Below, one piece after another: positions 30,546 to 40,653 of a stretch of 64,000 bases of DNA. Source of the stretch: Chondrus crispus (taxonomy: Eukaryota; Rhodophyta; Florideophyceae; Gigartinales; Gigartinaceae). Location of the stretch: contig NW_005179054.1 of assembly GCF_000350225.1 (NCBI RefSeq), forward strand, positions 91,933-155,932, in the 5' to 3' direction. The notes beneath the pieces are model-generated. The model was not told the origin of the DNA. It did not search any database and saw only the letters and a program-made list of their open reading frames with translations. Numbering within the stretch: position 1 is the first letter of the stretch; every line of letters starts with the position of its first letter. A program made the translations under genes and the position numbers.

Positions 30546-33062
30546 ATGGCTTCTCCAAAATTCAGCTTTCCCGGCACGCCTTACTCGGTCCAAACTGAGC
30601 TGATGACGGCCATCCATTCCGCTATCACAGATCGCCACATTGCCCTGCTCGAGTCGCCCACAGGCACCGGCAAGACCCTTTCCATCATCTGCGCCTCGCT
30701 AACCTGGTTACAACAGAACCGTCTCCCTGTTTCGGAAGAGGCTGCCAACTCAACAGACGAGCCGTCTTGGATCACCGAGCAGAGTAAGGCTCGCGAAGGA
30801 CGGGACGTTCAAGAGGAACTGCATCGTCGGAAGGACGCGTACCGCCAGCGCGTGAAACGGGCCACCGAGAGACCGCGCGGGACTAACTTGAGAAAGGGAA
30901 GGCGATGCGTTTATGGGGAGGACGACCCGCTCTTCTCAGATGACGAAGGGGAGGAGATGGATGTGCCGAGGGTACACCGCAAGGTCAAGGCGGCCCGTAT
31001 TGTGTTCGCTACGAGGACACATACCCAGCTGACCCAATTTTTGGAAGAGCTTCGGAAAACAACGTTTTGTCCGCCTGCGGTGCTGGGGGCGCAGGGAAAT
31101 GGGATCAGCTTGAGCCTGCCAACGCTGACCAAGGAGCAGATCGAGGGCGATTTTGAGCTACCGTTGAGCGTGATGCCGTTTGGTTCGCGGAAGCAGTTCT
31201 GCATTAATGAGGAAGTACGAGCGCTGGAGTCTTCGGCAGCTATATCGGAGCGCTGTCGCGAGCTGACGGAAGCTCCGTCAGAGACAACCGCGGGCAGGCG
31301 GAAGCGGAGCCGCAATCGCTGTGAGTACAAGAACGCAGAGGCGGAGGCCGTGCTACGGGACCGCGCATTGGTGCACATGCAATCCATCGAGGAGCTCGGA
31401 AAGGCGGGCAAGAGTTTAGGTGCGTGTCCGTATTTTGCCACGAGGGCCGCGCTCGAGACGGGCGACGTTGATGTGATTGCCGTTCCGTACTCTGCGGTGC
31501 TTCACGCGAAGACGAGGGAGAGTTTGGGGATTGAGGTTGATGACAATACTGTTGTCGTGTTTGACGAGGCGCATAACATTGTCAATACCGTGTGCGATTT
31601 GCATTCGAGCGTGTTAACCCGGGGTAGGTTGGTGCAGACTATCGCTGCTGTGAAGGCGTATGTTCACCGGTACGAGAAAAGGTTTTCTGCGAGGAATCTG
31701 TTCAACTTGCGACAGCTCGTGGCGTTGGGAGAGGGGCTCTTGGGAATGTTGCCTGGGAGAAGAGATGAGAAAGGGAAAGACAAGTTGCCGGCGCCTAAGG
31801 TTGTGCATCCGGCTGCGTTGCTTTTCGATGCAGGCGTTGACAATATCAATCTCTTTGTCCTGGTGGCGTACATGGAGGAGTCGAATCTCGCTAAGAAGCT
31901 GCACGGTTTTGTTGATAGCGGGGAAGAATTTGGGGTTAAATTCGATGGGAAGAGTGGATCTCAGGAGGCCGACGTTGCAGTGACGGAGCAGCGTCGGGCA
32001 AAGCAAAGCATTTCCTCGTTCCAAAACTTCATCCAGAATGTAGCTGATTGCCCAAGCTACGGGCGAGTCGCTCTCTATCCGTACAGAAGAGATGCGCGAG
32101 AAGCTGGGACACTCTCTGGCTCAAGTTTCGAAGAAAGCCAGCTCGGGCTGGACGCGGTCGCGCGTTTCAAGTACTTTGTCACGGAGCCGGGTGACTTATT
32201 TTCCGCGAACGTCGGCAGAGCACGTGCTATTCTACTACTCGGCGGGACGTTAAGCCCACGCAGCGCCATCAAGGATGCACTGCTCTCGCAGTTATTGCAT
32301 CGACGAACTACGGAGCTGGAGTGTGAGCACGTGGTCCCCGCCGACCACGTGCTGACGCGGATCTGCGCAACAGGTCCCACGGGGGCGGTTCTCGAGTTCA
32401 CGCACAAAACGCGGCAGACGTCTGCGCCTTTCGACGAGTTGGGCCGTGCGCTAGAGACGTTGCTAGGAGAGATACCGGGGGGAGTTGTGGTGTTCTTCGC
32501 ATCTTACGAAACGCTTCGGCAGGCAAGGATGGCGTGGGAACGGAGTGGGATGCTCGGGCGGTTGCGAGCAAAAAAGCCGTTTTTCTCGGAGGCGCGGGGG
32601 GAAAGCGGGGCATTCGATGAGTACCGGGGTACAATACGGGCGGACGCGGGAAGAGGGGCCGTGCTGGCAGCCGTGATGGGCGGAAGGTTGAGCGAGGGGA
32701 TTAACTTTGCAGACGAGCTGGGAAGGGCGGTAGTAGTGGTGGGCATGCCGTTCGGCGACGCGAGAAGGGTTGAAGTGAAGGAGAGGATGGGGATGATGGG
32801 GAGCGAGCGGCGGGTGGAGTTTCTGGAAAATGAGTGCATGACGGTTGTGAATCAGTGTGTCGGACGCGTGGTGCGGCATCGGGCGGACTTTGCAGCTGTG
32901 CTCTTGATGGATAAGCGGTTTACTCGGGAGCGGGTGCGGGAGAAGCTGCCGCGGTTCGTGCGGAGAGGGTTGCAACCAACGGTGGACTTTGCAGATGTCA
33001 AGGTGAACGTGAAATCCTTTTTCAACGACCGGACCGTTTTGGCGGGAAATCTGCCTCGCTGA
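30546..33062 (+). CDS. Iron-sulfur DNA helicase Chl1/DDX11
   Basis: The 838-residue protein is an XPD-family superfamily 2 helicase. The start FSFPGTPYSVQTELM, Walker A SPTGTGKT (37-44) and LICA-like ASLTWLQQN match Chl1/DDX11. Four cysteines of the Fe-S domain are visible (QFCIN, SERCREL, NRCEYKN, LGACPYFATR). They are followed by FDEAHNI (motif II), GGTLSPRS, FFASYETL, GGRLSEGINFADELGRAVVVVGMPFGD and QCVGRVVRHRADFAAVLLMD (motif VI). The enzyme unwinds 5'-3' and supports sister-chromatid cohesion and repair. An acidic insert near residue 125 (SDDEGEEMD) is typical. No intron. The choice of Chl1 over FANCJ or RTEL1 rests on the N-terminus and Fe-S spacing. Confidence 0.9.
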   Translation: MASPKFSFPGTPYSVQTELMTAIHSAITDRHIALLESPTGTGKTLSIICASLTWLQQNRLPVSEEAANSTDEPSWITEQSKAREGRDVQEELHRRKDAYRQRVKRATERPRGTNLRKGRRCVYGEDDPLFSDDEGEEMDVPRVHRKVKAARIVFATRTHTQLTQFLEELRKTTFCPPAVLGAQGNGISLSLPTLTKEQIEGDFELPLSVMPFGSRKQFCINEEVRALESSAAISERCRELTEAPSETTAGRRKRSRNRCEYKNAEAEAVLRDRALVHMQSIEELGKAGKSLGACPYFATRAALETGDVDVIAVPYSAVLHAKTRESLGIEVDDNTVVVFDEAHNIVNTVCDLHSSVLTRGRLVQTIAAVKAYVHRYEKRFSARNLFNLRQLVALGEGLLGMLPGRRDEKGKDKLPAPKVVHPAALLFDAGVDNINLFVLVAYMEESNLAKKLHGFVDSGEEFGVKFDGKSGSQEADVAVTEQRRAKQSISSFQNFIQNVADCPSYGRVALYPYRRDAREAGTLSGSSFEESQLGLDAVARFKYFVTEPGDLFSANVGRARAILLLGGTLSPRSAIKDALLSQLLHRRTTELECEHVVPADHVLTRICATGPTGAVLEFTHKTRQTSAPFDELGRALETLLGEIPGGVVVFFASYETLRQARMAWERSGMLGRLRAKKPFFSEARGESGAFDEYRGTIRADAGRGAVLAAVMGGRLSEGINFADELGRAVVVVGMPFGDARRVEVKERMGMMGSERRVEFLENECMTVVNQCVGRVVRHRADFAAVLLMDKRFTRERVREKLPRFVRRGLQPTVDFADVKVNVKSFFNDRTVLAGNLPR

Positions 33063-33227
33063 AACGCATGCAATCAGAACGTTGAATGCCCCTGAAACAA
33101 AACCTCCCATCGCACGATTGTAACCCACCGTCACCCTCTCACATCCCCGTCCCGTCCGTCGCACCTTCCTCCCCCTGCCACTCGTCACCCTTCCCACACC
33201 CGCTGCGCATCCGCGCACATCCTCCCC

Positions 33228-36056
33228 ATGGCCGACCCCGTGGGGCCCGATCCGTTCGCGGCCTCACTCCCGAGCCCACCCGCAGGCCTATCCGCCGCCA
33301 TTGGGCTACTAAACGACCCGCCGCCCGGCCCGGCCGCGCCCGATTTCACCCCTACCCGGATCCCTCCCGACCCGCCCGCCCACGCATACACCGCGCAAAA
33401 CTCGGCTTGCCCGCCGACGCACCCGTCGTCGCATCCGCACCCGTTCTGGTCTGGCGCGCTGCGCCAGTATCACGCCGATGAGCACCTCCACGCGGGCGCC
33501 TATGCGCCCTCGCCCTCGCATGCCGCCTCTATGCACGGGTACATGTATCCCAATCCCCAATCAGACTATCATCCACATTACATTGCTTTGCATCCTGCAC
33601 AAGGCGGCCACAACTACGCACCCGCTGCGGGTATGCCATACGCAAGCACGCCGCCCACGGCGGGATCCGCCTACGATTATACGTACGCGTCGCAGGGGTA
33701 TCCCGCACAGCATTGGGGCGGCTATAACTATGGAGCGAGCACCGACGACTTTGTATATGCACCAGAAGCGTACACGCACACGCAACTCCCAGTTGCCGAA
33801 CCCTCCACATCTGCGGCAGCCATTTTCCCGGTGCCGCCCGTGCACCCCTCCGTTGTCTCTGCGCGGCACGGTCTGTCGGGCATGTCTGCACACGCGGCAC
33901 GGGGGCAAGGCGCGGAGCTAGCGGTGGTGAGCGACGGTCCGCTGAGCTACGGCAACCAGGCGGTGCCGGAAACGAGCGGGACTGGTCGTTACTCGGCGCC
34001 AACGGCAGCGGCGGCGCCGGGGAGGCGGGACGAGCGGTCGGCGTCAGTGGGGATTGTGGGGTCGGGTGCGATGGCGCTGGAGGGGCGGGGAGAGGCTGAG
34101 GTAGGCGTGGACTTGGTGCACAGGGCAACCATGGAGAGCGTGCATACGATCGAAGGCGAAAGCCCTCGCGCCGCTGGGCTGGACCGTGCTTTTGAGAGGA
34201 GGGCGACGGGATGCATTTTGACAGAGTTGCACATGCCACAACATTTGCAGAGTGATATGATTGGTTTCCGTGCGGTTGGAGATGGTCAGTTTTCGGGCAG
34301 TGAAATATCGATGAAACGGCTGGTTGGGGCGGAAGGGACCATGCCTTCGAGCAGCTCACTGGCCCTTGGCGATGTACTTGATTCCAGACAAAGCACGGAG
34401 AGCGCCCTTCGAAACGGGCTTGCACTACCGTCAAGGAACGCTGCATCGATACCAATACCAATGCCGAGGAGAGCCTCAACCGACGTGGCTCTCTCTGCAC
34501 GACATGTAGTACAGGGAAAGGGGCTGGCAGCTGCGAACGTGCAGCATGCCACGCCTTGTTCCCGCCGGTCGCCAAGGCTCAAAGCTTTGCGGAAGGTATT
34601 TAATCCCACCCTGCGTTCTGGCGTGCCTCTTAACACGACAGAGCAAAAACCTGTTACTGTCGACCGCGAACCGTCCGAAGCCAGCCCTGATGACACCGCA
34701 TCTATTCCTGATGATATTCCCATGGGCGCGCGTGATGCCCCTGGAATCTTGTTGCGGCAGTCGGAAGCCGCGTTGGCTCTTGTCTCAAAAACGGGAAGGG
34801 GAGGACCAAAGGCTGTCGGGAAACTGCGCCTCGATAGTCCCGATGGAGAACGGGAGGCGTCTCGTACCCGCAAGAAGCAGTCTCGTAGTGCGAAGGGTCG
34901 TCAGGCTTCCGAGGCAGTTGCGTCTACAGTCAAAGACAGCGGTCCCGCAGAAAGGGCACCGAAACGAAGGGGGAGGCCGACGGGAAGAGGGAAGGATGAA
35001 GTGAGTGTTGGGACAAAAAAGAAGAGGAGGGCGGTTGTGGCGAGCCAGGAATCCGTATTCGCTGACATAGACGGAAACACGCGGGAAAAGTCCAAGGTTC
35101 CCAACTTGTTTTCCGATGATGATGAAGATGAGGTATTGCAGGCCAGAGGCGCTTCAGTCTTCGACGAGATCGACCGCAGAGAAACGGGTAGCAGAGTGAA
35201 GAGAGTCGACGAAAGACCAAAGAGACAATCCCTGACACGGCAGCGCTCAGTATTTGACGAGGATGTTGGTGTGCCCAAGAAAAAATGGGATTACGACTCT
35301 GAAAGTGAGAACTCTGACGATGACTTCTTTCCGTGCCAGAAGACAGCCCCACAAAAAGGTTTACGAGCTGCGGATAGAACGCGCAAACCGGAGGTGAAGC
35401 GAAAGAAAACAGTTGGTCTGAGCCCCAGGAAAGCAACAGGTGCGCGAAAGGTGTCTCTATCCCAGTCGAGAGCCTCTCCTCGTAAGGGGGCCATTCGCGC
35501 CAATACGGCCAATGAAGTTGAATTGCAAAGAGATCGAACGAGGACTCCTAGTGAGGATGAGGAAGAGACAGATGGGGATGCATGCAGTCCGTCCCAGGGT
35601 GGGAGCCAGACCATGAGCATTGTCGTCGAAGCGCTTCCGGTCAAGAAGAAGAAAGCAACTCGGTATCCGGAGCATCTTTGGACTAGAATGACTTCTGACG
35701 AGTTGTCAACGATCCGGAAAGGATTTGTGAAGTACTACCCGACGCCACCTTCGAACATGCACGCGCAAGGTCGTTTCGAACAGCAGTACATGCGTGAGAT
35801 GCCGAAGGCAATGGTCGAGGCGTTGTGGAAGAATGAACTGAAGCCATGGAGCGATAGGTGGTGGAATTTCTTTACGATGTTTGGGGACTTTTCACGGGAA
35901 AAGAAGAAGCAAAAGCCGCTCGGGAAGAACCCAACTTTAAAGCAAGCAGAGGTGGACCGCTGGGCAAAGGAATTCCATGCCAAGCATGGGGATGCACGTA
36001 TACCCGCGAAAACGGGGAACGTTGAACCGGATAGCACGGCTGCGGGCGCCAACTAA
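33228..36056 (+). CDS. Large AT-hook, low-complexity nuclear protein, unknown function
   Basis: The 942-residue protein has a Pro/Ala/Tyr/His-rich, prion-like N-terminus (about 1-200), a poorly structured middle, then a basic stretch with an AT-hook (KRRGRPTGRGKDE, about 584-596) and repeated acidic-basic segments around SVFDEIDRRE, SVFDEDVG and SVFADIDG. The last 130 residues form an ordered, Trp-rich domain: RYPEHLWTRMTSDEL, GFVKYYPTPPSNM, EALWKNELKPWSDRWWNFFTMFGDF. I do not recognise this domain. Nuclear localisation is likely from the Lys/Arg clusters. It lies 165 bp after CHL1 in the same direction. The ATG at 33228 follows CCCC, with a +4 G. Confidence 0.7.
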   Translation: MADPVGPDPFAASLPSPPAGLSAAIGLLNDPPPGPAAPDFTPTRIPPDPPAHAYTAQNSACPPTHPSSHPHPFWSGALRQYHADEHLHAGAYAPSPSHAASMHGYMYPNPQSDYHPHYIALHPAQGGHNYAPAAGMPYASTPPTAGSAYDYTYASQGYPAQHWGGYNYGASTDDFVYAPEAYTHTQLPVAEPSTSAAAIFPVPPVHPSVVSARHGLSGMSAHAARGQGAELAVVSDGPLSYGNQAVPETSGTGRYSAPTAAAAPGRRDERSASVGIVGSGAMALEGRGEAEVGVDLVHRATMESVHTIEGESPRAAGLDRAFERRATGCILTELHMPQHLQSDMIGFRAVGDGQFSGSEISMKRLVGAEGTMPSSSSLALGDVLDSRQSTESALRNGLALPSRNAASIPIPMPRRASTDVALSARHVVQGKGLAAANVQHATPCSRRSPRLKALRKVFNPTLRSGVPLNTTEQKPVTVDREPSEASPDDTASIPDDIPMGARDAPGILLRQSEAALALVSKTGRGGPKAVGKLRLDSPDGEREASRTRKKQSRSAKGRQASEAVASTVKDSGPAERAPKRRGRPTGRGKDEVSVGTKKKRRAVVASQESVFADIDGNTREKSKVPNLFSDDDEDEVLQARGASVFDEIDRRETGSRVKRVDERPKRQSLTRQRSVFDEDVGVPKKKWDYDSESENSDDDFFPCQKTAPQKGLRAADRTRKPEVKRKKTVGLSPRKATGARKVSLSQSRASPRKGAIRANTANEVELQRDRTRTPSEDEEETDGDACSPSQGGSQTMSIVVEALPVKKKKATRYPEHLWTRMTSDELSTIRKGFVKYYPTPPSNMHAQGRFEQQYMREMPKAMVEALWKNELKPWSDRWWNFFTMFGDFSREKKKQKPLGKNPTLKQAEVDRWAKEFHAKHGDARIPAKTGNVEPDSTAAGAN

Positions 36057-36208
36057 CTTTTGGTCAGAATAAATATAGTCTTTCTACAGTCTGTTCATGT
36101 TTTAAGGGCCCCCTGGCCTTCTGCAGTCAAGGAGCGGGTTTCGAACATCTGATGCCCAGAGCTGTCTTACACCGCATCAAGCTAAGGCAAGGAAATGCAC
36201 TGACAACC

Positions 36209-36238
36209 CGGGGAGCAGGAACCCAAGTAAGCTCCCCG
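36209..36238. terminator. Hairpin between convergent 3' ends
   Basis: CGGGGAGC (36209-36216) and GCTCCCCG (36231-36238) form a perfect 8-bp stem with a 14-base loop between the AT-hook gene and the AlaRS gene. Whether it acts in 3'-end formation is unknown. Confidence 0.3.
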
Positions 36239-36282
36239 AAGTAATGAGTGCGGTCCCTAACCCGAGGTTAATCCAAAAACAC

Positions 36283-39126
36283 TCACGAAGAAAAGGACTC
36301 TCGTATCAACTCTGCTCCCATGTCAAGTGCTGCACTAAGTTTTGTCGCATCTCGCCCACCCGCTTGAGCAAAGTTGGGACGACCTCCTCCTCCCCCTCCA
36401 CATAATTTTGCCACGCTCCCGACCAGTTTCCCGGCCAGAATGCCTTGCTTCTGAGCCTGTTTTCCAACACTCGCCGCAAAGGAAACCTTTCCAGAGTTTT
36501 CACAGGCAAGCATAACGACGCCCGTTTCGCCAAGCGAGTTCCCCAAACTCTCCACAGCCGCCTTCAAACTGTCAGAAGAAACGGTTCCTTCCAATTGGGC
36601 AACAATAAACGAGTTGTTACCCACTGATTCGGCCTCGTTGACGAGGCTCATTGCTTTAGCCACAGCCAATTCAGCCCGCGCAACTTCCAATTCCTTACTT
36701 CTTGCTCTCAAGTCTTCTTGAAGGGTGGACACCCTTGCAGCAAGCTCTTCTGGGCGTGCCTTGAGAGAGGTACTCAATTGCCGAACGGCTGCATCTCGCA
36801 CTGTCAGATATGGCATCACGGCAGCGCCGCAAATGGCCTCGATCCGTCTCACTCCAGAACTCGGCCCTGCTTCACTTACAATCTTGAAAAGTCCAATGTC
36901 TGCTGTGTTTTGCACATGTGTTCCACCACACAACTCCATGCTCACTCCTGGAATATCGACTACCCGCACTTTGGTAGCGTCATACTTTTCACCGAACATT
37001 GCCACTGCACCTGCCTTCTTCGCTTCGTCCAGGCTCATAACGGCAACTTCAGTGTCATGAGCATCCGCAATCCACCCATTAATTATATTCTCAACATTCT
37101 GAAGCTCGTCCTGCGTCACGGCGCGAGGGCAATTGAAATCAAACCGTAGGCGATCGACATCAACAAGCGAACCCGCCTGCGAGATCCCGCCGTCTGGAAT
37201 GACTTGCTTGAGCGCCGCTTGAAGTAAATGAGTTGCGGTATGATGTGCCATGATACGTCGCCGACCAGTCGCGTCCACAGACGCATGGACAACATCACCG
37301 ACGCTAACGAGACCGTCAACAACCTCCCCGACGTGAACGTAAGCTCCACCTTCCCTTCTAGTATCAGAAACCCTTACGACACCACCTGGCGCCCTCAAAA
37401 TCCCCGTATCGCCAACCTGTCCTCCGCCCTCGGCGTAAAACGGAGATTGCCGCAACAAAACACTCACCCGGTCTCCTTGGCGCGCCTCGTCCGCGTTTCC
37501 ATCCGCGCCTTCAACCACTAAAGCCGTGACCGTGGAGCCGTCCAGACTCGTGGTGCTATACCCCTCAAAGCTCGTCGGGCCCGCCGCCGCGGCCGCTGCC
37601 GCAAGCAGGGCATTCGAGCCGACGTTGAAAGAGCCGCTCTCCCTCGCCGCGCGGGCGCGATTCCGCTGCTTTGTCATGCACACCTCAAACGCGTCCGTGT
37701 CGACCGTGAAGCCGTTCTCCGCCGCAATCTCCTCGGTAAGCTCGAGCGGGAAGCCGAAGGTATCATACAACTCGAAGGCATCCTCCCCCGAGACGACCTC
37801 CTTCTTCGCGGCCTTCATGTCAGCCAACACGTCCGCCAGACAGTCCTCCCCGCGCTCGAGCGTGGCTAGAAAGCGGACCTCCTCGCGCTCGATTTCCGTG
37901 GTGACCTCGGCCAGTTTGTCGTGCACGCCGGGGAGCCCCGCGTCGCGCGCCAGCTCGGCCACGACCGGCAGCACGTCGGTCGTGAAAGGGCCCTCGATGC
38001 CGAGTAACCTCGCGTGGCGCACGACCCGGCGAATCAAGCGGCGCACGATGTAGCCTCGGCCGATGTTGCTCGGGCGTACGCCGTCCGCGATGAGATGCGA
38101 GACGGCGCGCAGATGATCGCCCACAACCTTGAGCGAGGTCTTCTCCTTCTCGGCGGCGGTTTCAAACGTGGTGTCCACCAGGGCGGCCACGGTCTGCATG
38201 ATGGGCAGGATCAAATCGGTCTCGTAGTTGTTATCCACGCGCTGCAGCACCTGGGCCATGCGCTCCAGCCCCATGCCCGTGTCGATGTTCTTCGCGGCCA
38301 GGGGGGTTAGGTTCCCCCCGACGTCTCTCGAGTACTGCATGAAGACGAGGTTGTACAGCTCGATAAAACGGACATCGTCCTGCAGATCGACGGGAGCGTC
38401 CGACGCCGGCTCAAAGTCAAAGTAAATCTCCGAGCACGGCCCGCACGGCCCTGTGGGACCTGAGGCCCAAAAATTGTCCTCATCCCCCAGACGTTGGATG
38501 CGGGCCTCTGGGACGCCGACGTCGTCCCTCCATATCGCAAGCGCCTCGTCGTCCCGCTCGTACACGCTAACAGCGAGGCGGTCAGGCGGAATCTCATAGA
38601 CCTCCGTGAGCAACTGCCATGCCCATCGAATAGCGTCCTTCTTGAAGTAGTCCCCAAACGAGAAGTTGCCGAGCATCTCAAAGAACGTGTGGTGCCTCTT
38701 CGTAACGCCGACATTCTCGATATCATTCGTCCTTATACACTTCTGACTACTGGTCGCACGCGGGACGTCCGGACGCGACACAGCTCCCATGAAGACGGGC
38801 TTGAAAGGGACCATTCCCGCAATGGTGAGCATAATTGTAGGGTCGTCCGGGACGAGGGACGCGCTGGGGACGACGGAGTGCGCGCGGGCCGCGTAGAACG
38901 ACAGGAAGGCGTTCCGTATCTCGTTCGACGTCATCCACTTCCCCTGCGGGGAAGTGGCCGGCAGCGCCGACACTCGCGGCGCCGGGTGGGCCGTCGTGCA
39001 TGCGACGCGGCGCGGCGGACGCGGGCGCGGCAAGCGGCGCGGGCGCGGCCGCGTGAGCAGCGGACGCAGCGCTAGACGCGCCGTACGCGTGGCTAGCGCG
39101 AGCGAGGGGGCGAAGGCGGGCTCCAT
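36283..39126 (-). CDS. Alanyl-tRNA synthetase, organellar (bacterial type)
   Basis: The 947-residue enzyme starts at the ATG at 39126 (the frame opens further up at a TTG). Residues 1-60 are an Ala/Arg/Pro-rich transit peptide. The class II catalytic domain begins MTSNEIRNAFLSFY and shows MLTIAGMVPFKPVFMG, RATSSQKCIRTNDIENVG and HHTFFEMLGNFSFGDYFK. The editing domain has HHTATHLL and CGGTHV, and the C-Ala domain ends GGGGGGRPNFAQAGG. All core motifs are intact. The protein resembles cyanobacterial and plastid AlaRS and probably charges tRNA-Ala in plastid, mitochondrion or both. It shares a roughly 500-bp divergent region with the AN1 zinc-finger gene. Confidence 0.95.
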   Translation of the reverse strand: MEPAFAPSLALATRTARLALRPLLTRPRPRRLPRPRPPRRVACTTAHPAPRVSALPATSPQGKWMTSNEIRNAFLSFYAARAHSVVPSASLVPDDPTIMLTIAGMVPFKPVFMGAVSRPDVPRATSSQKCIRTNDIENVGVTKRHHTFFEMLGNFSFGDYFKKDAIRWAWQLLTEVYEIPPDRLAVSVYERDDEALAIWRDDVGVPEARIQRLGDEDNFWASGPTGPCGPCSEIYFDFEPASDAPVDLQDDVRFIELYNLVFMQYSRDVGGNLTPLAAKNIDTGMGLERMAQVLQRVDNNYETDLILPIMQTVAALVDTTFETAAEKEKTSLKVVGDHLRAVSHLIADGVRPSNIGRGYIVRRLIRRVVRHARLLGIEGPFTTDVLPVVAELARDAGLPGVHDKLAEVTTEIEREEVRFLATLERGEDCLADVLADMKAAKKEVVSGEDAFELYDTFGFPLELTEEIAAENGFTVDTDAFEVCMTKQRNRARAARESGSFNVGSNALLAAAAAAAGPTSFEGYSTTSLDGSTVTALVVEGADGNADEARQGDRVSVLLRQSPFYAEGGGQVGDTGILRAPGGVVRVSDTRREGGAYVHVGEVVDGLVSVGDVVHASVDATGRRRIMAHHTATHLLQAALKQVIPDGGISQAGSLVDVDRLRFDFNCPRAVTQDELQNVENIINGWIADAHDTEVAVMSLDEAKKAGAVAMFGEKYDATKVRVVDIPGVSMELCGGTHVQNTADIGLFKIVSEAGPSSGVRRIEAICGAAVMPYLTVRDAAVRQLSTSLKARPEELAARVSTLQEDLRARSKELEVARAELAVAKAMSLVNEAESVGNNSFIVAQLEGTVSSDSLKAAVESLGNSLGETGVVMLACENSGKVSFAASVGKQAQKQGILAGKLVGSVAKLCGGGGGGRPNFAQAGGRDATKLSAALDMGAELIRESFSS

Positions 39127-39630
39127 GGCGCGGCAGTAGGAGCGGAAGGTGATGCAAAGGTGACGCAAAGTTGGGGGGAGTTGCGTTGGCGAAGGGGTTG
39201 AGTTGGCAGAGGCGTTAACCAAGGAAGTTTCTGGTTAGGATGGGAGGAGATCGGATCTGGGGCCCAGGTTCCTGCCGCGCCGTGACAGATTGTACTGCAG
39301 CATTAACACGTGGCATAGTGGCAAAGTGGACACGTGTTCTTTTGTGCTCCTCAGTGTTCGGTGAGCGCGATCTTACAGCGCTGACAGAAGGTGAGGTTTC
39401 TCCGCCAGCAATGTGTCCGTGGCACCATCCAACAACAATACGCTGCGTCACTCACCAAGGGTTGCAACGGTTCCTCTGGCAGTTCCAGATTCTTCTCAAC
39501 GTCACCGTCCTCACCTCAATAACCCTCCACTTTTCCAGTTCCCACCACCACATAAGCCCTCCCCCATCCCCTCCCCCAATCCCCTCCCCTCCCGGAATAA
39601 GGACTGTCCCCCCCCCCCCCCCCCCCCACC
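39127..39630. promoter_or_regulatory. Divergent promoter AlaRS / AN1 protein
   Basis: The region contains AACACGTGGC at about 39305 and GACACGTGTTC at 39329-39339, long C/A-rich sequence and a 20-C homopolymer (39608-39627) ending 3 bases before the AN1-protein ATG. Confidence 0.5.
39608..39627 (+). repeat. 20-base C homopolymer next to a start codon
   Basis: Twenty consecutive C residues are followed by ACC and the ATG at 39631. The length may be uncertain in any assembly. Confidence 0.85.
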
Positions 39631-40653
39631 ATGGAGATCGAAGGCCTCGGCGCTCGCTGTGCCCTGCAGTCCTGCCGGCACCTAGACTTCCTGCCGATCA
39701 CATGTCCGTCCTGCTCGCGGACCTTCTGCAACGACCACCACCTACCCGCATCGCACCGATGCACAGAGCCTGTACGCTCGGTCCCCACCTGCCCGGCGTG
39801 CTCCCAACCCGTCCCCGTGCCCGCCGGCTCCACGCCGGATGCTGCCGTCTCGCGTCACATCTCTCTGGGCTGCCCCAAGCCCGTGCGCACGAACCCGCCC
39901 TGCGCCTTCGGCGACTGCCGCGTGCGCGACGCCGTCGCCACCACGTGCCCCGCCTGCCGCCGCGCCTTCTGCCTCGCCCACCGCCACGAGGCCGACCACG
40001 CGTGCGCCGCCCAGCGCCCCGCGCAGCCGGGAGTCAACCCGTTCGGCATCCCGCTCGCGCGCGCACCGGGACGTGCGGCCGCGGCCCGCGCGTCGTCCGC
40101 GAGGAAGTCGCCGTCCCGATTCTTCCGCAAGGCCCAGCCCGCCCCGGCACCAGCCCCGCAAAGGACAAGCTCGGCTGGCGCGCAGGGCAGCACAACTATC
40201 CGCACCGACTTTTCGAATACGCCCGCCACCCCGGTTGGCGATCCGAAGGTTGAGGTGGAGGACCGCGTGCACGTCGCGCTCTTCTTTCCGCGCAAGGCGG
40301 GGCTGCCGCCGCGGTATGTCTACTTTAGCAGGCGGCACTCGGCGGGGCGCGTCGTGGACATTTTGACACGTGACGTTAAAGCGATTCCCGCGCCGGCAGA
40401 GGGTATTCGGTATGGCTTGTACGCGGTTAAGAGAGGCGTGAGTGGGGTCAATTTGCTCCCGTATATCACGCCGCTTAAGGACCTGCCGCCGGACGTGCTG
40501 CAGAATGGCGACGTCGTCGTGATGGAAGAGGGGGAAGCTGGCTTGGATGAGGTGTGGTTGACAGCGCTGAGGAAGGGTAAGAGTGGTCGGAGGCTTGCTT
40601 CATCGAGGAAGAGTGGCGGGGTGTCGCAGCGGGATAAGTGCACTGTGACTTAG
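39631..40653 (+). CDS. AN1-type zinc-finger protein, ZFAND1/Cuz1-like
   Basis: The 340-residue protein has two AN1 zinc fingers. The first (about 10-60) shows CALQSCRHLDFLPITCPSCSRTFCNDHH with HRC; the second (about 90-130) shows CAFGDCRVRDAVATTCPACRRAFCLAHRHEADHAC. A linker of about 70 basic/Pro-rich residues follows, then a C-terminal ubiquitin-like domain (about 205-305; VHVALFFPRKAGLPPRYVYFSRRHSAGRVVDIL, GLYAVKRG, LPPDVLQNGDVVVME). ZFAND1/Cuz1 proteins recruit Cdc48/p97 and the proteasome, for example to stress granules under arsenite. Domain order and length fit well. Confidence 0.88.
   Translation: MEIEGLGARCALQSCRHLDFLPITCPSCSRTFCNDHHLPASHRCTEPVRSVPTCPACSQPVPVPAGSTPDAAVSRHISLGCPKPVRTNPPCAFGDCRVRDAVATTCPACRRAFCLAHRHEADHACAAQRPAQPGVNPFGIPLARAPGRAAAARASSARKSPSRFFRKAQPAPAPAPQRTSSAGAQGSTTIRTDFSNTPATPVGDPKVEVEDRVHVALFFPRKAGLPPRYVYFSRRHSAGRVVDILTRDVKAIPAPAEGIRYGLYAVKRGVSGVNLLPYITPLKDLPPDVLQNGDVVVMEEGEAGLDEVWLTALRKGKSGRRLASSRKSGGVSQRDKCTVT

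Noticed and set aside
33529-34575. 348-codon minus-strand frame inside the AT-hook gene
   Set aside because: No domain, and the plus-strand frame is nearly three times longer with an AT-hook and a folded-looking C-terminus.
36130-36205. tRNA-like segment with TTCGAA and a 73-base minus-strand fold with complementary ends
   Set aside because: The T-arm does not pair, the anticodon loop has no U at position 33 and there is no proper variable loop. At best it is a decayed tRNA-related fragment.
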